64,000 nucleotides of DNA. It comes from Dichetophora obliterata (taxonomy: Eukaryota > Arthropoda > Insecta > Diptera > Sciomyzidae). A program made the translations under genes and the position numbers. Where the stretch lies: contig OY986439.1 in assembly GCA_963920525.1 (NCBI GenBank), forward strand, positions 5,660,501 to 5,724,500, in the 5' to 3' direction. This document shows positions 25,601 through 33,424 of the stretch, piece by piece. Below the pieces are notes generated by a model. That model did not search any database and was not told the origin of the DNA. It saw only the letters and a list, made by a program, of their open reading frames with translations. The first letter of the stretch is position 1. Every line of letters starts with the position of its first letter.

Positions 25601-28600
25601 TTTTTTTAGTCCTCTGCGACTGACGTGCCTTAATTTTCACAATTCTACTGACGTGGTAATACATTAGACATCATTTTGACAACTTATATTTTCGAAACTC
25701 GCTTTTTATTCCTTATTTTATATTTTAAATTTTAAAGTTAAGAGTGTATATCATTTTTTAATTTACTAATATATAAAATTAAAAAGACGTATGAAGCTAA
25801 ACAACATTTATTGATATAGCATAAACAATTTTTGCAAAATATACACATTTTATGGTGTCTGTCAAACTACCACGCCAGTCGCAGAGGGTAAATAGGAGCG
25901 CTTAATATATGTTTTTTCAATACCTAGTATGATTGATCTTATTAAATTGGCTTTACTGTTACATTGCAAAATAAAAAAGACAAAAGGTGCAAAAATACCT
26001 CAAAGCATTCCTTACAATGCGTTTGTATCAATTAAAACTAATTTAAAATATTCATAGGTATAATGTTTGGAGAAGGGTGCATGCAACCATCATAAATATT
26101 ATACATACATTTTTATTTATTTTATACATAGTTATAATTGGATTGATGTCACAAATTTTATAGTTTTGATATATAGTTTTGTTATTGAATGATTTTATGT
26201 AACTTAATATGAACTAAATGTTATGCACTAAGGGCTTATCGCTTGACAAGGTTTTGATAAAGCTCAAGGCATTATCGAGGAACGTAATAATTTAGTGCAA
26301 CAAGCAATTTAAAAAGCACTTGTCGAATCGATAAACTGTGGGATCCAAGTTGAGAGACAAATCCGATACAGAAAAAGGATGCCAGGAGAACATACCAGAG
26401 ACTGTGGATTAAGTCTGCAAGAAAAAAATAAGAGGGCGATGTTCGAGTGCCTGGATAGGTTTCAATCGGAACTTAATAGTAGAACAAATTCGATACAAGA
26501 AATTGAAAATCTATTTGAAGCAATTCTACCACCAAGCTTGCTATCCACTTCTGAAAATGAAGTACAGATCTTAATACAAAGATTGGTCGCTGTCCATGAT
26601 GAAGAAGAGTTAGCAATTGAAATAACAAGGCTAAGAAGGGACCTTAAAGCTACAGACATTGCTTTAGAAACTCATAAAAACCGGACCTCAATAGATTTTT
26701 TAAACTTTATATATGAATGGGGATTCGAAGAGCCGTTGCCGAATCTAGCACTTAGTTTAAAATTATTTTTAACGATTTGCGTTTCAGTTGCTTCATCGAA
26801 AGAAGCTTTTCAAAACTTAAATTAATAAAAAATTATTTACGGTCAACAATGGGGCAGTCAAGACTTAAAGACCTCTCAATATTATCTATTGAAGCCGAAG
26901 AGACCGAGAACATCGATTTCGATGAAGTTGTCGAAAAGTTTGCTTCTCTGAAAGCAAGTTAGAAGGAATTTTAAATCTTGATGGTACCTTAAAGTTTGAT
27001 TTTAATCATTATTTTTAATCATTAAATAATGTTTTTATATTTTTTCAGACACCCAATTGATGTTTAAAAACAAAAAAGTTAAATTAACTCGATGCATCTT
27101 AACAAAATTATTAAAAGATACAAATAAAAAATTTTTAACAAAACCGTATATTTGCAAATTTTTAGTTTTTTATAGAGATTTTAGATATGGATAAGGATAA
27201 CCGTCCTTTGAGGGTGCAAAATTTATTTTTCGCCCCGGGTGCCAACAACCCTAGCTACGCCACTGCAGTCGACGTTCTTTCAATTTTAATAACTCGAAAA
27301 TGTACCTTGTAATATACTGTAACGCTATGTATAAAAATTATATAAAATAAATTTTAAATTTAGCAATGTTTTATTTTTAAAGCTTTATTTTTTCTGTTAT
27401 TGTTTGCATTTTTAGGTAATTTTTGTGAGTTTTAGGTAATTTTATGCAGTTTTTAGGTCATTTTTGTCATTTTTTTAGGTCATTTTTTTAAGTTTTTTAG
27501 GTCATCAAAATCCGAGCCCTAGTTATGACATATCAAAATTTAATTTTTATCTGTTTTTTATTTGGTGTTCTATGGTCCACTTCTTAGAGTTACTTATATA
27601 AATGAATACTTTTACTTAGAACTATTTTCATAAAAATCAATACCTCTTAGAGTACTCCATTTTCATTATCGCTATTGGTCTTAAATTTGAGATAATGGTA
27701 GTTGGAATGCACAATGAAGAAAAAATTCATAGGGTTGTTATATGTTTTTGGATTAAAAGTTACAACAGCAATTTTTTTTTTGTATTTATATCTTTATTTT
27801 TTGATCGTTTTGGGCAACCACCAAATAATAATCCGATGAAAATGAAATTTGGATATGTCATAACAGACAAAATTTGAGGGAACACGTTGTTTTTTAATCA
27901 TTTTGCTTAAAAGATAACGGCTCTAAATTCAATATACCAGCAAAACCGGTTTTTTCCCATAAAAATCGTATGGGAAAGTTAGAAAATGAATTCGCGACCT
28001 CTTAACCTTTACCAATTGAGATGCGCTTCACAGAGGGTGTTTCTAAAGTCAAGTGGAAGTATTAAAGCCGCAGATATCTGACAAAATAAAAAAAATGTAT
28101 TTTTGGGACACCCTAATATGTGCATATGAAGGGCTTATTGCAAGAACATGATAAGCCACATAAAAAATATTTTTAAATAATCGACTCTAAAGTTTTGGAA
28201 AAATGTTTTTTGTGTGAAGAAATGAAATTGAACACGGAAACTTTTACAAAAAGGTGAGAAAATTAATAAGAAATAGCCAAAATCTCTTCAGTGGTTGTTG
28301 GAAATACATTGAGTAATGTATTCAGTCTAAAAAATTGATTTTTTATTCATGTGGCTTATCACGTTATTGCAATACACCCTTTCATATACAAAATCGAAAA
28401 GAATAAAGTTTTTCTGGAATTTAAGTACTAAAACCTTTCGTCTTGCGTAATGTGTATGGAAATTTAGAAAGCGGAAAAAGCATATAGATTTACTCTGGTT
28501 TAGTTGAAAAATATTCTTCTATCGTCTTTGTTTAGATTGAAAACTAGGCTGGAAATCATAAGTTTAGTTTTTGATAGACTTTCCCTTTTCTTATTTTCTT

Positions 28601-31600
28601 AGCATTTGGACGGAAATTTGTTTAGTTCATCATAGAAATTAATTAGTTAGAAATATTAAGAATATAGGTTTGCTTTTTATAGAATTGTTTATTTTTTTTT
28701 AACTAAAAATTGGCTGAATTGCTGTAGTTGAATGGGTTTGTTTACCTCTTGCGCCTTCATTTTTTGGATATGCTCTAAATCGAATTTGTCACCTTCCAAG
28801 TCATAAAGACGTTGCCAATATTGTTTGCATATTGTCTGTAGTGCGGCTATGTACACAGTATATATATATATATTTATATATATTTATGTGTTTATAAAAA
28901 TATAAGTTTAATTTTTGTTTTTAATTATATAAATCGTAGATACTATATTTGGGCTTAAGACAAAGTTATTTCTTTATTTGTAGTGTAACTTAACAATGTT
29001 GGTTGTAACTGTGGGAAGGTTCATATGTGTTTGTAGTGCTTGGGTGGGTGCTCTGGTTTTCGTGTCAGGGTGGTGACATTGTGCAAAATTTCTGACTTAA
29101 AATATTTTTATAAACGCATTCAGCTACACTTAAAAAACTTAAATATACTGAATGGCTTGAATAGAAAAATTACATTAAATAAATAAAAAAAAAGAAGCTA
29201 AGGCTTACATTTGATTGACTGCATTCGATGATTTTATATAACTAATGGCTTAAACATACAGACAATGTTTTCAAGTTTATTTTTCACCTTTTGTTTTTTC
29301 AGTGTACAAATGCATGATGTATGTTGTATGTAGATAAAGTGCTCAAAATCTTGTTGCACCATAAATTCTAGTTTGTGTTTTTAATTTGTGCTCAAAAGAA
29401 TTTATACCAACTATTAAGTAAAAGCTTTCAAAAAACAAAAAGCTCTGCTTTTACATTATTATTTGGCTTAATATCGCCAACGTGAGAAAAGAAAGCTTCA
29501 ACAGTGTTGTGCTTTGATACCAACACGTTAACGGTACTTTTATGTTAGTTATTGTTGTTGTTGTGTTGTTAGAGTAAATTAATATTGTTGTGAGTAAAGT
29601 AATTATGTGTTATTCTCACATTAAAAATGTTTTTAGTTTAAAGAAAGTTTTTGTGTTTTAGTAAAATAGAGCAAAAAAGCTTTAAAGATAGAAAAGAGAA
29701 AAAAGCTGTTGACAAAAAAGCAAAACCTTCGCTCTCTGCATTGACCAGGATTTTGCATCCCTGCACTTTTCTCTTTTGCTACTTTATTTATGGGACGAAA
29801 AAACGAACTACTTTTACATGTTAACAACGCGCAAAGTAAAATTCGTCTACACTGCTAAAAAAAATGTAGCTCAACTATGTCAGCTGAACGTGAGTTTCTT
29901 TATCTTGGTAGAAACTTGCAATGAATAAGCTTATAAATAGTATTAAACGACTTTCTACGTTTACCAGCATCAGCTGTAAAAGCCAAAATGATTTTGAACA
30001 TTACGGTTTGATCTACTTTTACAAAATCAAATAATTTAAATACATGGTTCGTTAAACAAAAACACATTTCGGTTTTCTTGCCTCCATGTCCTTTTTGGCG
30101 ACCTCATACTCAAGGTCATATTTCTGATCTTCCAACTTGAGAATCTTAGAGTAATAATCTTGACATGTTTTCTTAATTGTAGCTGTAGGTTGTACGTTCA
30201 ATGAGCACAAAAACAAAAAAAAAAAAAGAAAGAAAATCAAAAAACAATACAAAATGCACATGAAAAATATATGTGCTTTTTATGTGACAAAATACAAAAA
30301 CGAATTAACTATTTTCAGTGCTGAAAATAATGTGTGAAGTATTTACTTAAAAAATGAGTAAGCTTATTAATATGCTGTACATGTTGTGTACTTTAGTGGG
30401 AGTGTGACTGTATGAGTGTGTTTTTTTTTTTTTGTAAATAAGAGAACGTAAAGATTTTAATCGCTCATTTGGTCGAACAACGTCGTTACTCAAAAAAAGT
30501 AATTTTGCATAAAACGCATTTAAACTTTTCAATTAACTCACATCTTATATAAAGAGATAGAGGCATTTTCTCTTTTCCCACGGAGAACATTCAAAATAAT
30601 AGCATGAAATTTTTACACAATATGTAGCATGATATAAAGAATAATTCTACATCATTAACCCAAAAATTTTGTTTTTTGAGTTATGACGTTATTCAAATGA
30701 GCGATATGTGCGTATTTCTACAGAGATGTAGTAGACAATTTGCGTTGAAGATAATGGTACTTTGGACTTTTGATGAAATTCTTTCAAGTGTTCGTCTTCT
30801 TGGAGAATGTTGGTTGCCTCAACAAAAGATACCAGTGCGTTATTAGAAATAATAATAGTTAAAAGACATATTTTTATTTTAGAGACAGTGCGAAAAATTA
30901 TTGCAAGTGTTGCCAACGTTGTTATATAGTTTTGTAGTAGAAAGAACAGAAGTAGTGTAAGAAGCGTTAAGTTTTGATTTTGATTATAAATTGTTGTTGT
31001 TTGAATTCGCTATTTCGCTGTGTAAGATTGCAGAGTTAGAAAACTGTTTTAGAAAATTTCAGGCTTTTGCAGAGTGCATTTTTTGATTCATAACATTTTT
31101 GTGTGTTGTTTTGTTTGTGTGTATGTGTATGTGTGTGTGTACCTCAACATCCTTGCGCTTAACAACATATTCAAGATCGTATTTCTGGTCCTCCAACTTA
31201 TTAATCCTTTCATAGTGTTGCTTGCAAAGGGATTTAAGTGTTTCTGTAGATATGGGATAGTTTAGATAATAGGATAATGTGTATGTTAAATGTTGCATAT
31301 GTGTGTAAGTGATGTTGTTTAAAAAAAAACTTATTCTAAATTAAAAAAAAAACTGTCAAAACAAGATATTTGCAGAAAACAAAATTTGATTTGCACAAAG
31401 TCAAAAACTATTTTTTTCAGTGTAGTATGAGCATGTGTGGTGGTATGGTGTGGTCTGGTATGATGTGGTGTGGTGAGTTGAGTGTGACCTCGTAGTGTTG
31501 TGTAAAAGTAATACGTATACGTTTCTTGTTCTTAAAATGGTAAACATGGGCTATGCCGCTTTGGTGAGCAAACAAATGATTCATTTAATTTTTTTTCTTT

Positions 31601-32808
31601 TTATTTTTCTTTTTTGTGCAAGATGGAAAAACGTTTATATTACCTTCGCTGGCATCGCTGAGGTTTCTGGGGCTGCCACAACGCTCTTCAATGATACGTC
31701 TACGTTCAGCGGCTTTGCGTTCTTGTTCTTTCTTCAACTCTTCGGCGGCTTTTTTACGGAGCAACAACTGTACAGTGAAGTTGGGTGTTGAGGGGTGGGG
31801 GAGGGGGTGAGATAAGAAGAAGAGGATTATTACACATTCCTTTAAGTGTTTTATGGTGCACTCACCCTAAGTTTCTTCTTCCTTTCGGGGGTCATGAAAC
31901 CCTTCTTGGCCTTCTTGGCTTTGGAGGCTTCTTCCATACGCTTGCGCACCTCAGCACGCTTGCGCTCAATCTCGGCCTGTTTAGCCTTCTTAGCCTGTGT
32001 GTTTAAAATAAAAAAAAAAAATTCGAAGCAAGAAAATTGTTAGCAAACAGTTGACGACGTCAGTGGCTCGACATTAAGACGCAACACGAGGACATTTTGA
32101 AAAACGCGTTGCTACACTTGGATATTGCACGATTCACACTCAAGTGGGTTTTGTACAACTTGTACCTCTTGTACTGGATCCTTTGGGGCAGCTGGGGCAG
32201 CTGGAGCAGCTGGAGCAGCTGGAGCAGCAGGCTTGCCATTAGCAGCTGGTGCCGCTGGTTTTGCTGCAGCAGCAGGTGCGGCAGCAGCCGGTGCAGCAGC
32301 AGCCGGTGCGGCAGCAGCTGGTGCAGCAGCAGCTGGCGCTGGAGCTGCAGCAGGTGCTGGCGCAGCTGCCGGAGTAGCAGCCTTTTTCTGCAAAGAACAA
32401 AAAAATCTTAATGAGTAAAAAATAATGTAAGAAGTAATTTGAGTAAAAGCAGTTCATCAATTAAGCAGTTAGGTTAATCCAGCGTTTGAAAAGGTGTTAT
32501 TGGCAAGCAGAAGCATCAACAACAAAATGCACAGGCAGAGTGCGGCTTTTTTTGAGGCATCTAAAAGCGGGAAAAAAATGATTTGATAGAATTGCAGTAA
32601 GGCTTGTTGACATAAGCAGCTGAAACAGGGTTAAACAAGAACTACACCCAATAATTACCTCAAATATGTCCTCATGTCAAAACTCTTGTCGAACATTCAT
32701 AACTAATAAAACGGAAGAAGAAAAATAAAAGAATGTTAATATCATTGTGCAACACTGGCATTAAGTTTGTCAGGATTGAGATACTCACCTCACCTCATCA
32801 TCAGCCAT
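9105..32808 (-). CDS. wupA: wupA (held up) troponin I, spliced coding region
   Basis: Troponin I is the inhibitory subunit of the thin-filament troponin complex; it binds actin, troponin C and troponin T and blocks actomyosin until calcium binds. Coding exons, in transcript order: 32794-32808, 32166-32387, 31866-31994, 31644-31767, one of four 101-bp exons (31143-31243, 30082-30182, 28746-28846, 23496-23596), 17973-18016, 17748-17889, 9105-9176. All phases join, giving 282 aa with exon 3 and 208 aa without. The order of motifs matches Drosophila wupA: MADDE start, [44 protein letters not shown], then the exon 6 region, [29 protein letters not shown] and the C-terminus [12 protein letters not shown]. 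The gene spans at least 24 kb, most of it transposon-filled intron. It is convergent with hiw. Confidence 0.97.
9694..10376 (-). mobile_element. Helitron family B, copy 3 (truncated)
   Basis: This is a 5'-end fragment homologous to copies at 42.93-43.63 kb and 51.46-52.15 kb. It shares the CAAACAAACAAACAAA tract and the text AATCCGTTGAGCCGTTTAG. It lacks the CTAG end and breaks off at about 9694 inside the arm of the surrounding element. The 5' terminus at about 10376 is degenerate. Confidence 0.6.
10641..10683. repeat. (TA)n microsatellite
   Basis: About 21 uninterrupted AT dinucleotides, inside the 9.5-11.6 kb element in a wupA intron. Confidence 0.95.
12117..12559. mobile_element. Short inverted-repeat MITE, AGGGCTGTTCACAATC ends
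   Basis: AGGGCTGTTCACAATCCTGTG at the left pairs with CACAAGATTGTGAATAGCCCT at the right. The inside repeats TTGCA and TTTGCAA motifs. No clean target duplication was found, so the superfamily is uncertain (the CAGGGC/TAGGGC start would suit hAT). Confidence 0.55.
12950..14400. repeat. Fold-back repeat with internal direct repeats
   Basis: GTTACAGCACTCTGAAT occurs directly repeated at about 13440 and 13608 and inverted near 14230. TTTTTGTACTGGAGCC (13319) has its inverse GGCTCCAGTACAAATA near 14340. A TTTGCACCTTTTCATAAACA-type unit is repeated at about 12963, 13035 and 13230. The whole is a decayed palindromic element of about 1.4 kb; ends are approximate. Confidence 0.5.
15245..16328. mobile_element. 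Inner inverted-repeat element, CAATTGGGCCTATTCTGC ends
   Basis: Perfect 18-bp inverted ends CAATTGGGCCTATTCTGC (15245) and GCAGAATAGGCCCAATTG (16328). AATT abuts both GGGCC ends and may be the target duplication. The interior is rich in repeated ATCTGTTATGAAA and TCTTTTATGAA text on the left, mirrored on the right. No coding capacity seen. It is nested in the outer 15.1-17.6 kb element. Confidence 0.65.
16440..16740. repeat. Two-unit tandem repeat, about 135-160 bp
   Basis: The sequence from about 16450 to 16575 is repeated from about 16578 to 16735. Both copies carry TTGTTGAAATCA, CTCTGTTGATTTC, ATGGATTT and GTAGATGGAAA followed by TAGTAT(A/T). The second unit has an extra 30 bp around TTTGTTTAACTTTGC. 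Confidence 0.65.
17748..17889 (-). CDS. wupA: wupA exon 8
   Basis: Acceptor CTGTGTACAG at 17890-17899 precedes it; the single first base completes the F codon of exon 7. It encodes [36 protein letters not shown] and [10 protein letters not shown], the actin/troponin C-binding C-terminal region. The donor GAG|GTATGT is strong. If the intron were retained the frame would add only [10 protein letters not shown] before a stop at 17715. Confidence 0.96.
17973..18016 (-). CDS. wupA: wupA exon 7 (44 bp)
   Basis: It encodes [14 protein letters not shown] plus two bases of F. The acceptor is TTTCAACACCAG and the donor AAATT|GTAAGT. The intron to exon 8 is only 83 bp, the shortest in the gene, so exons 7 and 8 are likely always joined. 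Confidence 0.95.
18448..18602. repeat. Tandem duplication, two units of about 75-80 bp
   Basis: Two consecutive near-identical units, each running CATAACATTTTTT, CATCTATAAAAAAAGTACTA, CACATCTTTGAGTTA, then a poly-A run and ATATTTTTATC. They differ by a few bases, chiefly in poly-A length. Confidence 0.85.
19086..19312. mobile_element. MITE 1 with GGGGTATTCA ends
   Basis: GGGGTATTCATGGG at the left pairs with CCCGTGAATACTCC at the right; TA flanks both ends. Size 227 bp, no coding capacity. The end motif is shared with the MITE starting 53 bp further on, although interiors differ. Confidence 0.6.
19365..19636. mobile_element. MITE 2 with GGGGTATTCAC ends
   Basis: GGGGTATTCACGACCCAGTG at the left pairs with CACTGAATTGTGAATACCCC at the right, and the arms go on (GCACTTGCC, AGAACTTGAGGACTTGTGCA and their inverses), making a nearly full palindrome of 272 bp. 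TA on both flanks. Same end motif as the neighbouring MITE. Confidence 0.7.
20041..20065. repeat. (GT)n microsatellite
   Basis: About 12 GT dinucleotides in a wupA intron. Confidence 0.95.
20870..23000. mobile_element. Fold-back element with repeated GACTACTGGGACA motifs
   Basis: TATGAGTCGCTTGTTTCCAA in the left arm (about 20934) is mirrored by TTGGAAACAAGCGACTCATA in the right arm (about 22905), with weaker mirrored sequence on both sides. Inside, GTGACTAYTGGGACA or close variants occur four times in the same direction (about 21286, 21465, 22104, 22270) and related TGTCCCAC/GGGGCA motifs occur near the arms. No transposase frame is intact. Ends are approximate. Confidence 0.5.
21861..21929 (-). 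other. tRNA-like fragment
   Basis: On the - strand CCTCGATAGTCTAGTGGTAG followed by CGCGCTTGACTCCTGG looks like the D-arm and anticodon-arm half of a tRNA with a good A box (TAGTCTAGTGG). There is no recognisable B box or matching acceptor stem, so it is not a functional tRNA. It may be a SINE head or tRNA pseudogene. Confidence 0.4.
23496..23596 (-). CDS. wupA: wupA exon 6, variant 4 (closest to exon 7)
   Basis: One of four mutually exclusive 101-bp exons. It encodes [19 protein letters not shown] followed by [15 protein letters not shown]. The first two bases complete the Gly codon left by exon 5. Acceptor TTTTTGCAG, donor GAG|GTACTG. This version keeps two Cys residues not in the others and matches a Drosophila isoform by recollection. 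Confidence 0.96.
25472..27265. mobile_element. Innermost element: hAT-C with 8-bp TSD CAGTCGAC
   Basis: Ends CAGTAGCGTAGCAAGGG (25472) and CCCTAGCTACGCCACTG (27265) are inverted repeats with 2 mismatches. CAGTCGAC is duplicated perfectly at 25464-25471 and 27266-27273. It is 1794 bp and holds a broken transposase remnant. It sits exactly inside the coding 3' end of hAT-B, so it is the youngest layer of the nest. Confidence 0.92.
26379..26962 (+). pseudogene. hAT-C transposase remnant (ZMYM1-like hAT type), frameshifted
   Basis: The first frame (26379-26825) reads [20 protein letters not shown], then [14 protein letters not shown] and [20 protein letters not shown]. The dimerisation motif continues in a second frame (26777-26962): [46 protein letters not shown]. 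The switch of frame lies at about 26790-26805. The family is the hAT type found in 'zinc finger MYM-type 1-like' annotations. The N-terminal half with zinc fingers and the first catalytic residues is missing; in-frame stops lie upstream of 26379. Confidence 0.8.
28128..28382. mobile_element. 255-bp MITE, copy 1 (AAGGGCTTATTGCAA ends)
   Basis: The ends AAGGGCTTATTGCAA and TTGCAATACACCCTT are inverted, and the arms continue with GATAAGCCACAT / ATGTGGCTTATC. CATAT flanks both sides (28123-28127, 28383-28387). A second copy of nearly identical length lies at 55527-55782. Confidence 0.75.
28746..28846 (-). CDS. wupA: wupA exon 6, variant 3
   Basis: 101 bp, encodes [19 protein letters not shown] and [15 protein letters not shown]. 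The donor GAG|GTAAAC is usable. The acceptor GTGTACATAG is preceded by a TA-repeat (about 28858-28880) instead of a pyrimidine tract, so it looks weak and may need an activator. It is the most diverged of the four versions. Confidence 0.94.
28847..30081 (-). other. wupA: wupA intron between exon 6 variants 3 and 2
   Basis: 1.2 kb of AT-rich DNA with a TA-rich tract next to the variant 3 acceptor and a TTGTTGTTG run near 29.55 kb. No repeat boundary or exon recognised. Confidence 0.6.
30082..30182 (-). CDS. wupA: wupA exon 6, variant 2 (GC splice donor)
   Basis: 101 bp, encodes [19 protein letters not shown] and [15 protein letters not shown]. The acceptor is CAACCTACAG. The exon must end at GAG to match its three sisters, and the next bases are GCAAGA, so the intron starts with GC rather than GT. 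GC donors are accepted by the major spliceosome at lower efficiency. No GT lies at a position that keeps the length and phase. Confidence 0.94.
30183..31142 (-). other. wupA: wupA intron between exon 6 variants 2 and 1
   Basis: 0.96 kb, AT-rich, no exon or transposon boundary recognised. A T run (30419-30432) and a TTGTTGTTTG motif (about 30990) are the only low-complexity elements. Confidence 0.6.
31143..31243 (-). CDS. wupA: wupA exon 6, variant 1 (closest to exon 5)
   Basis: 101 bp, encodes [19 protein letters not shown] and [15 protein letters not shown]. The acceptor is CATATCTACAG and the donor GAG|GTACAC, followed by a CA-rich repeat (31105-31142). The intron back to exon 5 is 399 bp, much shorter than the others. 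Confidence 0.95.
31644..31767 (-). CDS. wupA: wupA exon 5
   Basis: It encodes [36 protein letters not shown] and SDASE, ending with one base of a codon completed by exon 6. Acceptor CACTGTACAG, donor GAAG|GTAATA. This is the basic, troponin T/C-interacting helix. Residues CGSPRNL match Drosophila. Confidence 0.96.
31866..31994 (-). CDS. wupA: wupA exon 4
   Basis: 43 codons: [43 protein letters not shown]. Acceptor AAACACACAG, donor AGG|GTGAGT. It starts in phase 0, so both exon 3 (ending VQE) and exon 2 (ending MADDE) can join it, which permits exon 3 skipping. Confidence 0.96.
32166..32387 (-). CDS. wupA: wupA exon 3, Pro/Ala-rich extension
   Basis: 74 codons in phase 0 at both ends: [16 protein letters not shown], then many APAAA units, [17 protein letters not shown], ending PKDPVQE. 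Acceptor TTCTTTGCAG, donor GAG|GTACAA. Pro/Ala-rich N-terminal extensions mark the heavy troponin (TnH-like) of insect muscle; in Drosophila exon 3 is alternatively included. The codon-level repeat (GCTGCTGCACCG-type) is prone to length change. The opposite strand is also open but only because the repeat lacks stops. Confidence 0.93.
32388..32793 (-). other. wupA: wupA intron 2
   Basis: 406 bp between exons 2 and 3. No repeat or regulatory site recognised. Confidence 0.7.
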
Positions 32809-32836
32809 GTTGAATTTGTGTTTGGATGTTTAGTTA
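32794..32836 (-). CDS. wupA: wupA exon 2: 5' UTR end and start codon
   Basis: Acceptor ATATCTTTTGCAG, then 28 nt of 5' UTR and ATG at 32806-32808 in the context TTCAACATGGC, encoding MADDE and ending at GAG|GTGAGG. A second GTGAG follows five bases later but would break the frame. MADDE is the known start of fly troponin I. Confidence 0.9.
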
Positions 32837-33175
32837 CTGCAAAAGATATGGATACCGTTAATTGAAATATTACACAAGATTAAATAAAGAAAATGTTAAA
32901 TAGCTAATTTTGTTTTTAGAAAACTATTTTAATCAATATCACTATTTTTAATATCGATATTAACATCTGAGTTGTAAGCATCTGCACCGTGACCAAAAAA
33001 TATGGCGTTGATGAATGTGAGAATATTTTTTTTTAATTTTTATTCAAATTTCTATATCACGAAACAATCTAGGCTCCAACAGTTTGCTGGTATAAAATCA
33101 CAAAAGGCGTGAAGAAGGTTTTTACAAAGAAATTGTTAATGTGTCTGTAAACATAAAAACAAACTTGTTTTCTTA

Positions 33176-33328
33176 GGCCACGTTTATAGTGGACGCTTAT
33201 TGCTGCGCAGAGCCAAAAAACACATTGAAGCAATAGAGAACGCAAGTCAGGCATCTCTTTTGCCCCAATGCGTTTTTGAGTTTCAGTTCGGCTCGGCTCA
33301 ACAATAAGCGTCTACCATAAATGCGCCC
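33176..33328. mobile_element. Harbinger-type MITE with TTA duplication (153 bp)
   Basis: Ends GGCCACGTTTATAGTGGACG (33176) and TAAATGCGCCC (33328) belong to an inverted repeat continuing into GACGCTTATTG / CAATAAGCGTC. TTA is present at 33173-33175 and 33329-33331, the 3-bp duplication typical of PIF/Harbinger. Confidence 0.7.
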
Positions 33329-33424
33329 TTAGTTCAGGCTTGCACCAGTGTTTACATGATTGTTCTGCAAAGAACTTATTTGGCATAGAGTTCAAACAAA
33401 ATGCTGAAAAAAATATATGGGGCA

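Larger units (their letters stand above)
25352..27350 (+). pseudogene. hAT-B transposase C-terminal fragment, interrupted
   Basis: The frame from 25352 ([15 protein letters not shown]) reaches [20 protein letters not shown], the hAT C-terminal dimerisation motif, and stops being meaningful at 25471 where another hAT is inserted. It resumes in the correct frame after the 8-bp duplication, at about 27274, with [18 protein letters not shown] and a natural TAA at 27348-27350. Reading across the join without the inserted element and one TSD copy restores a continuous frame. Nothing upstream of the dimerisation domain remains. Confidence 0.8.
24867..27521. mobile_element. Middle element: hAT-B with 8-bp TSD GTTATGAC
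   Basis: Ends CAGGGCAAGGATTT (24867) and AAATCCGAGCCCTA (27521) are inverted repeats of the C/TAGGG type, and GTTATGAC is present at 24859-24866 and 27522-27529. An 8-bp duplication is diagnostic of hAT. Subterminal TTTTAGGTCATTTT motifs repeat on both sides (24970-25160, 27410-27500). It still holds the 3' end of its transposase, itself split by another hAT. Internally deleted: the N-terminal and DDE core regions are missing. Confidence 0.85.
24619..28113. mobile_element. Outer fold-back MITE, GGGTGTCCCAAAA ends, TA target
   Basis: GGGTGTCCCAAAA at the left mirrors TTTTGGGACACCC at the right, flanked by TA (24617-24618, 28114-28115). The arms are long (over 300 bp once the insertion is removed): for example CAAATTTTGTCTGTTATGAC is mirrored by GTCATAACAGACAAAATTTG at about 27855. 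The left arm is split at its GTTATGAC by a 2.65-kb hAT element and resumes at 27530. Without the insertion it is about 0.83 kb and non-coding. TA duplication suits a Tc1/mariner-type mobiliser. Confidence 0.8.
23597..28745 (-). other. wupA: wupA intron between exon 6 variants 4 and 3
   Basis: 5.1 kb, most of it a three-layer transposon nest at 24619-28113 and a 255-bp MITE at 28128-28382. The segments 23597-24618 and 28383-28745 show no exon or repeat boundary. Nothing here looks like a fifth exon 6 variant. Confidence 0.65.

Noticed and set aside
23597..28745. A possible fifth exon 6 variant of wupA
   Set aside because: No 101-bp frame with the C..YY/W..R.....D/E.......DLE pattern was found; the space is taken up mostly by transposons.
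32097..32460. Open frames on the + strand and in other frames across the Pro/Ala exon (Gly/Ala/Ser/Cys-rich peptides)
   Set aside because: They are shadows of the GCN/CCN repeat of wupA exon 3; they lack start context, splice logic and any similarity.
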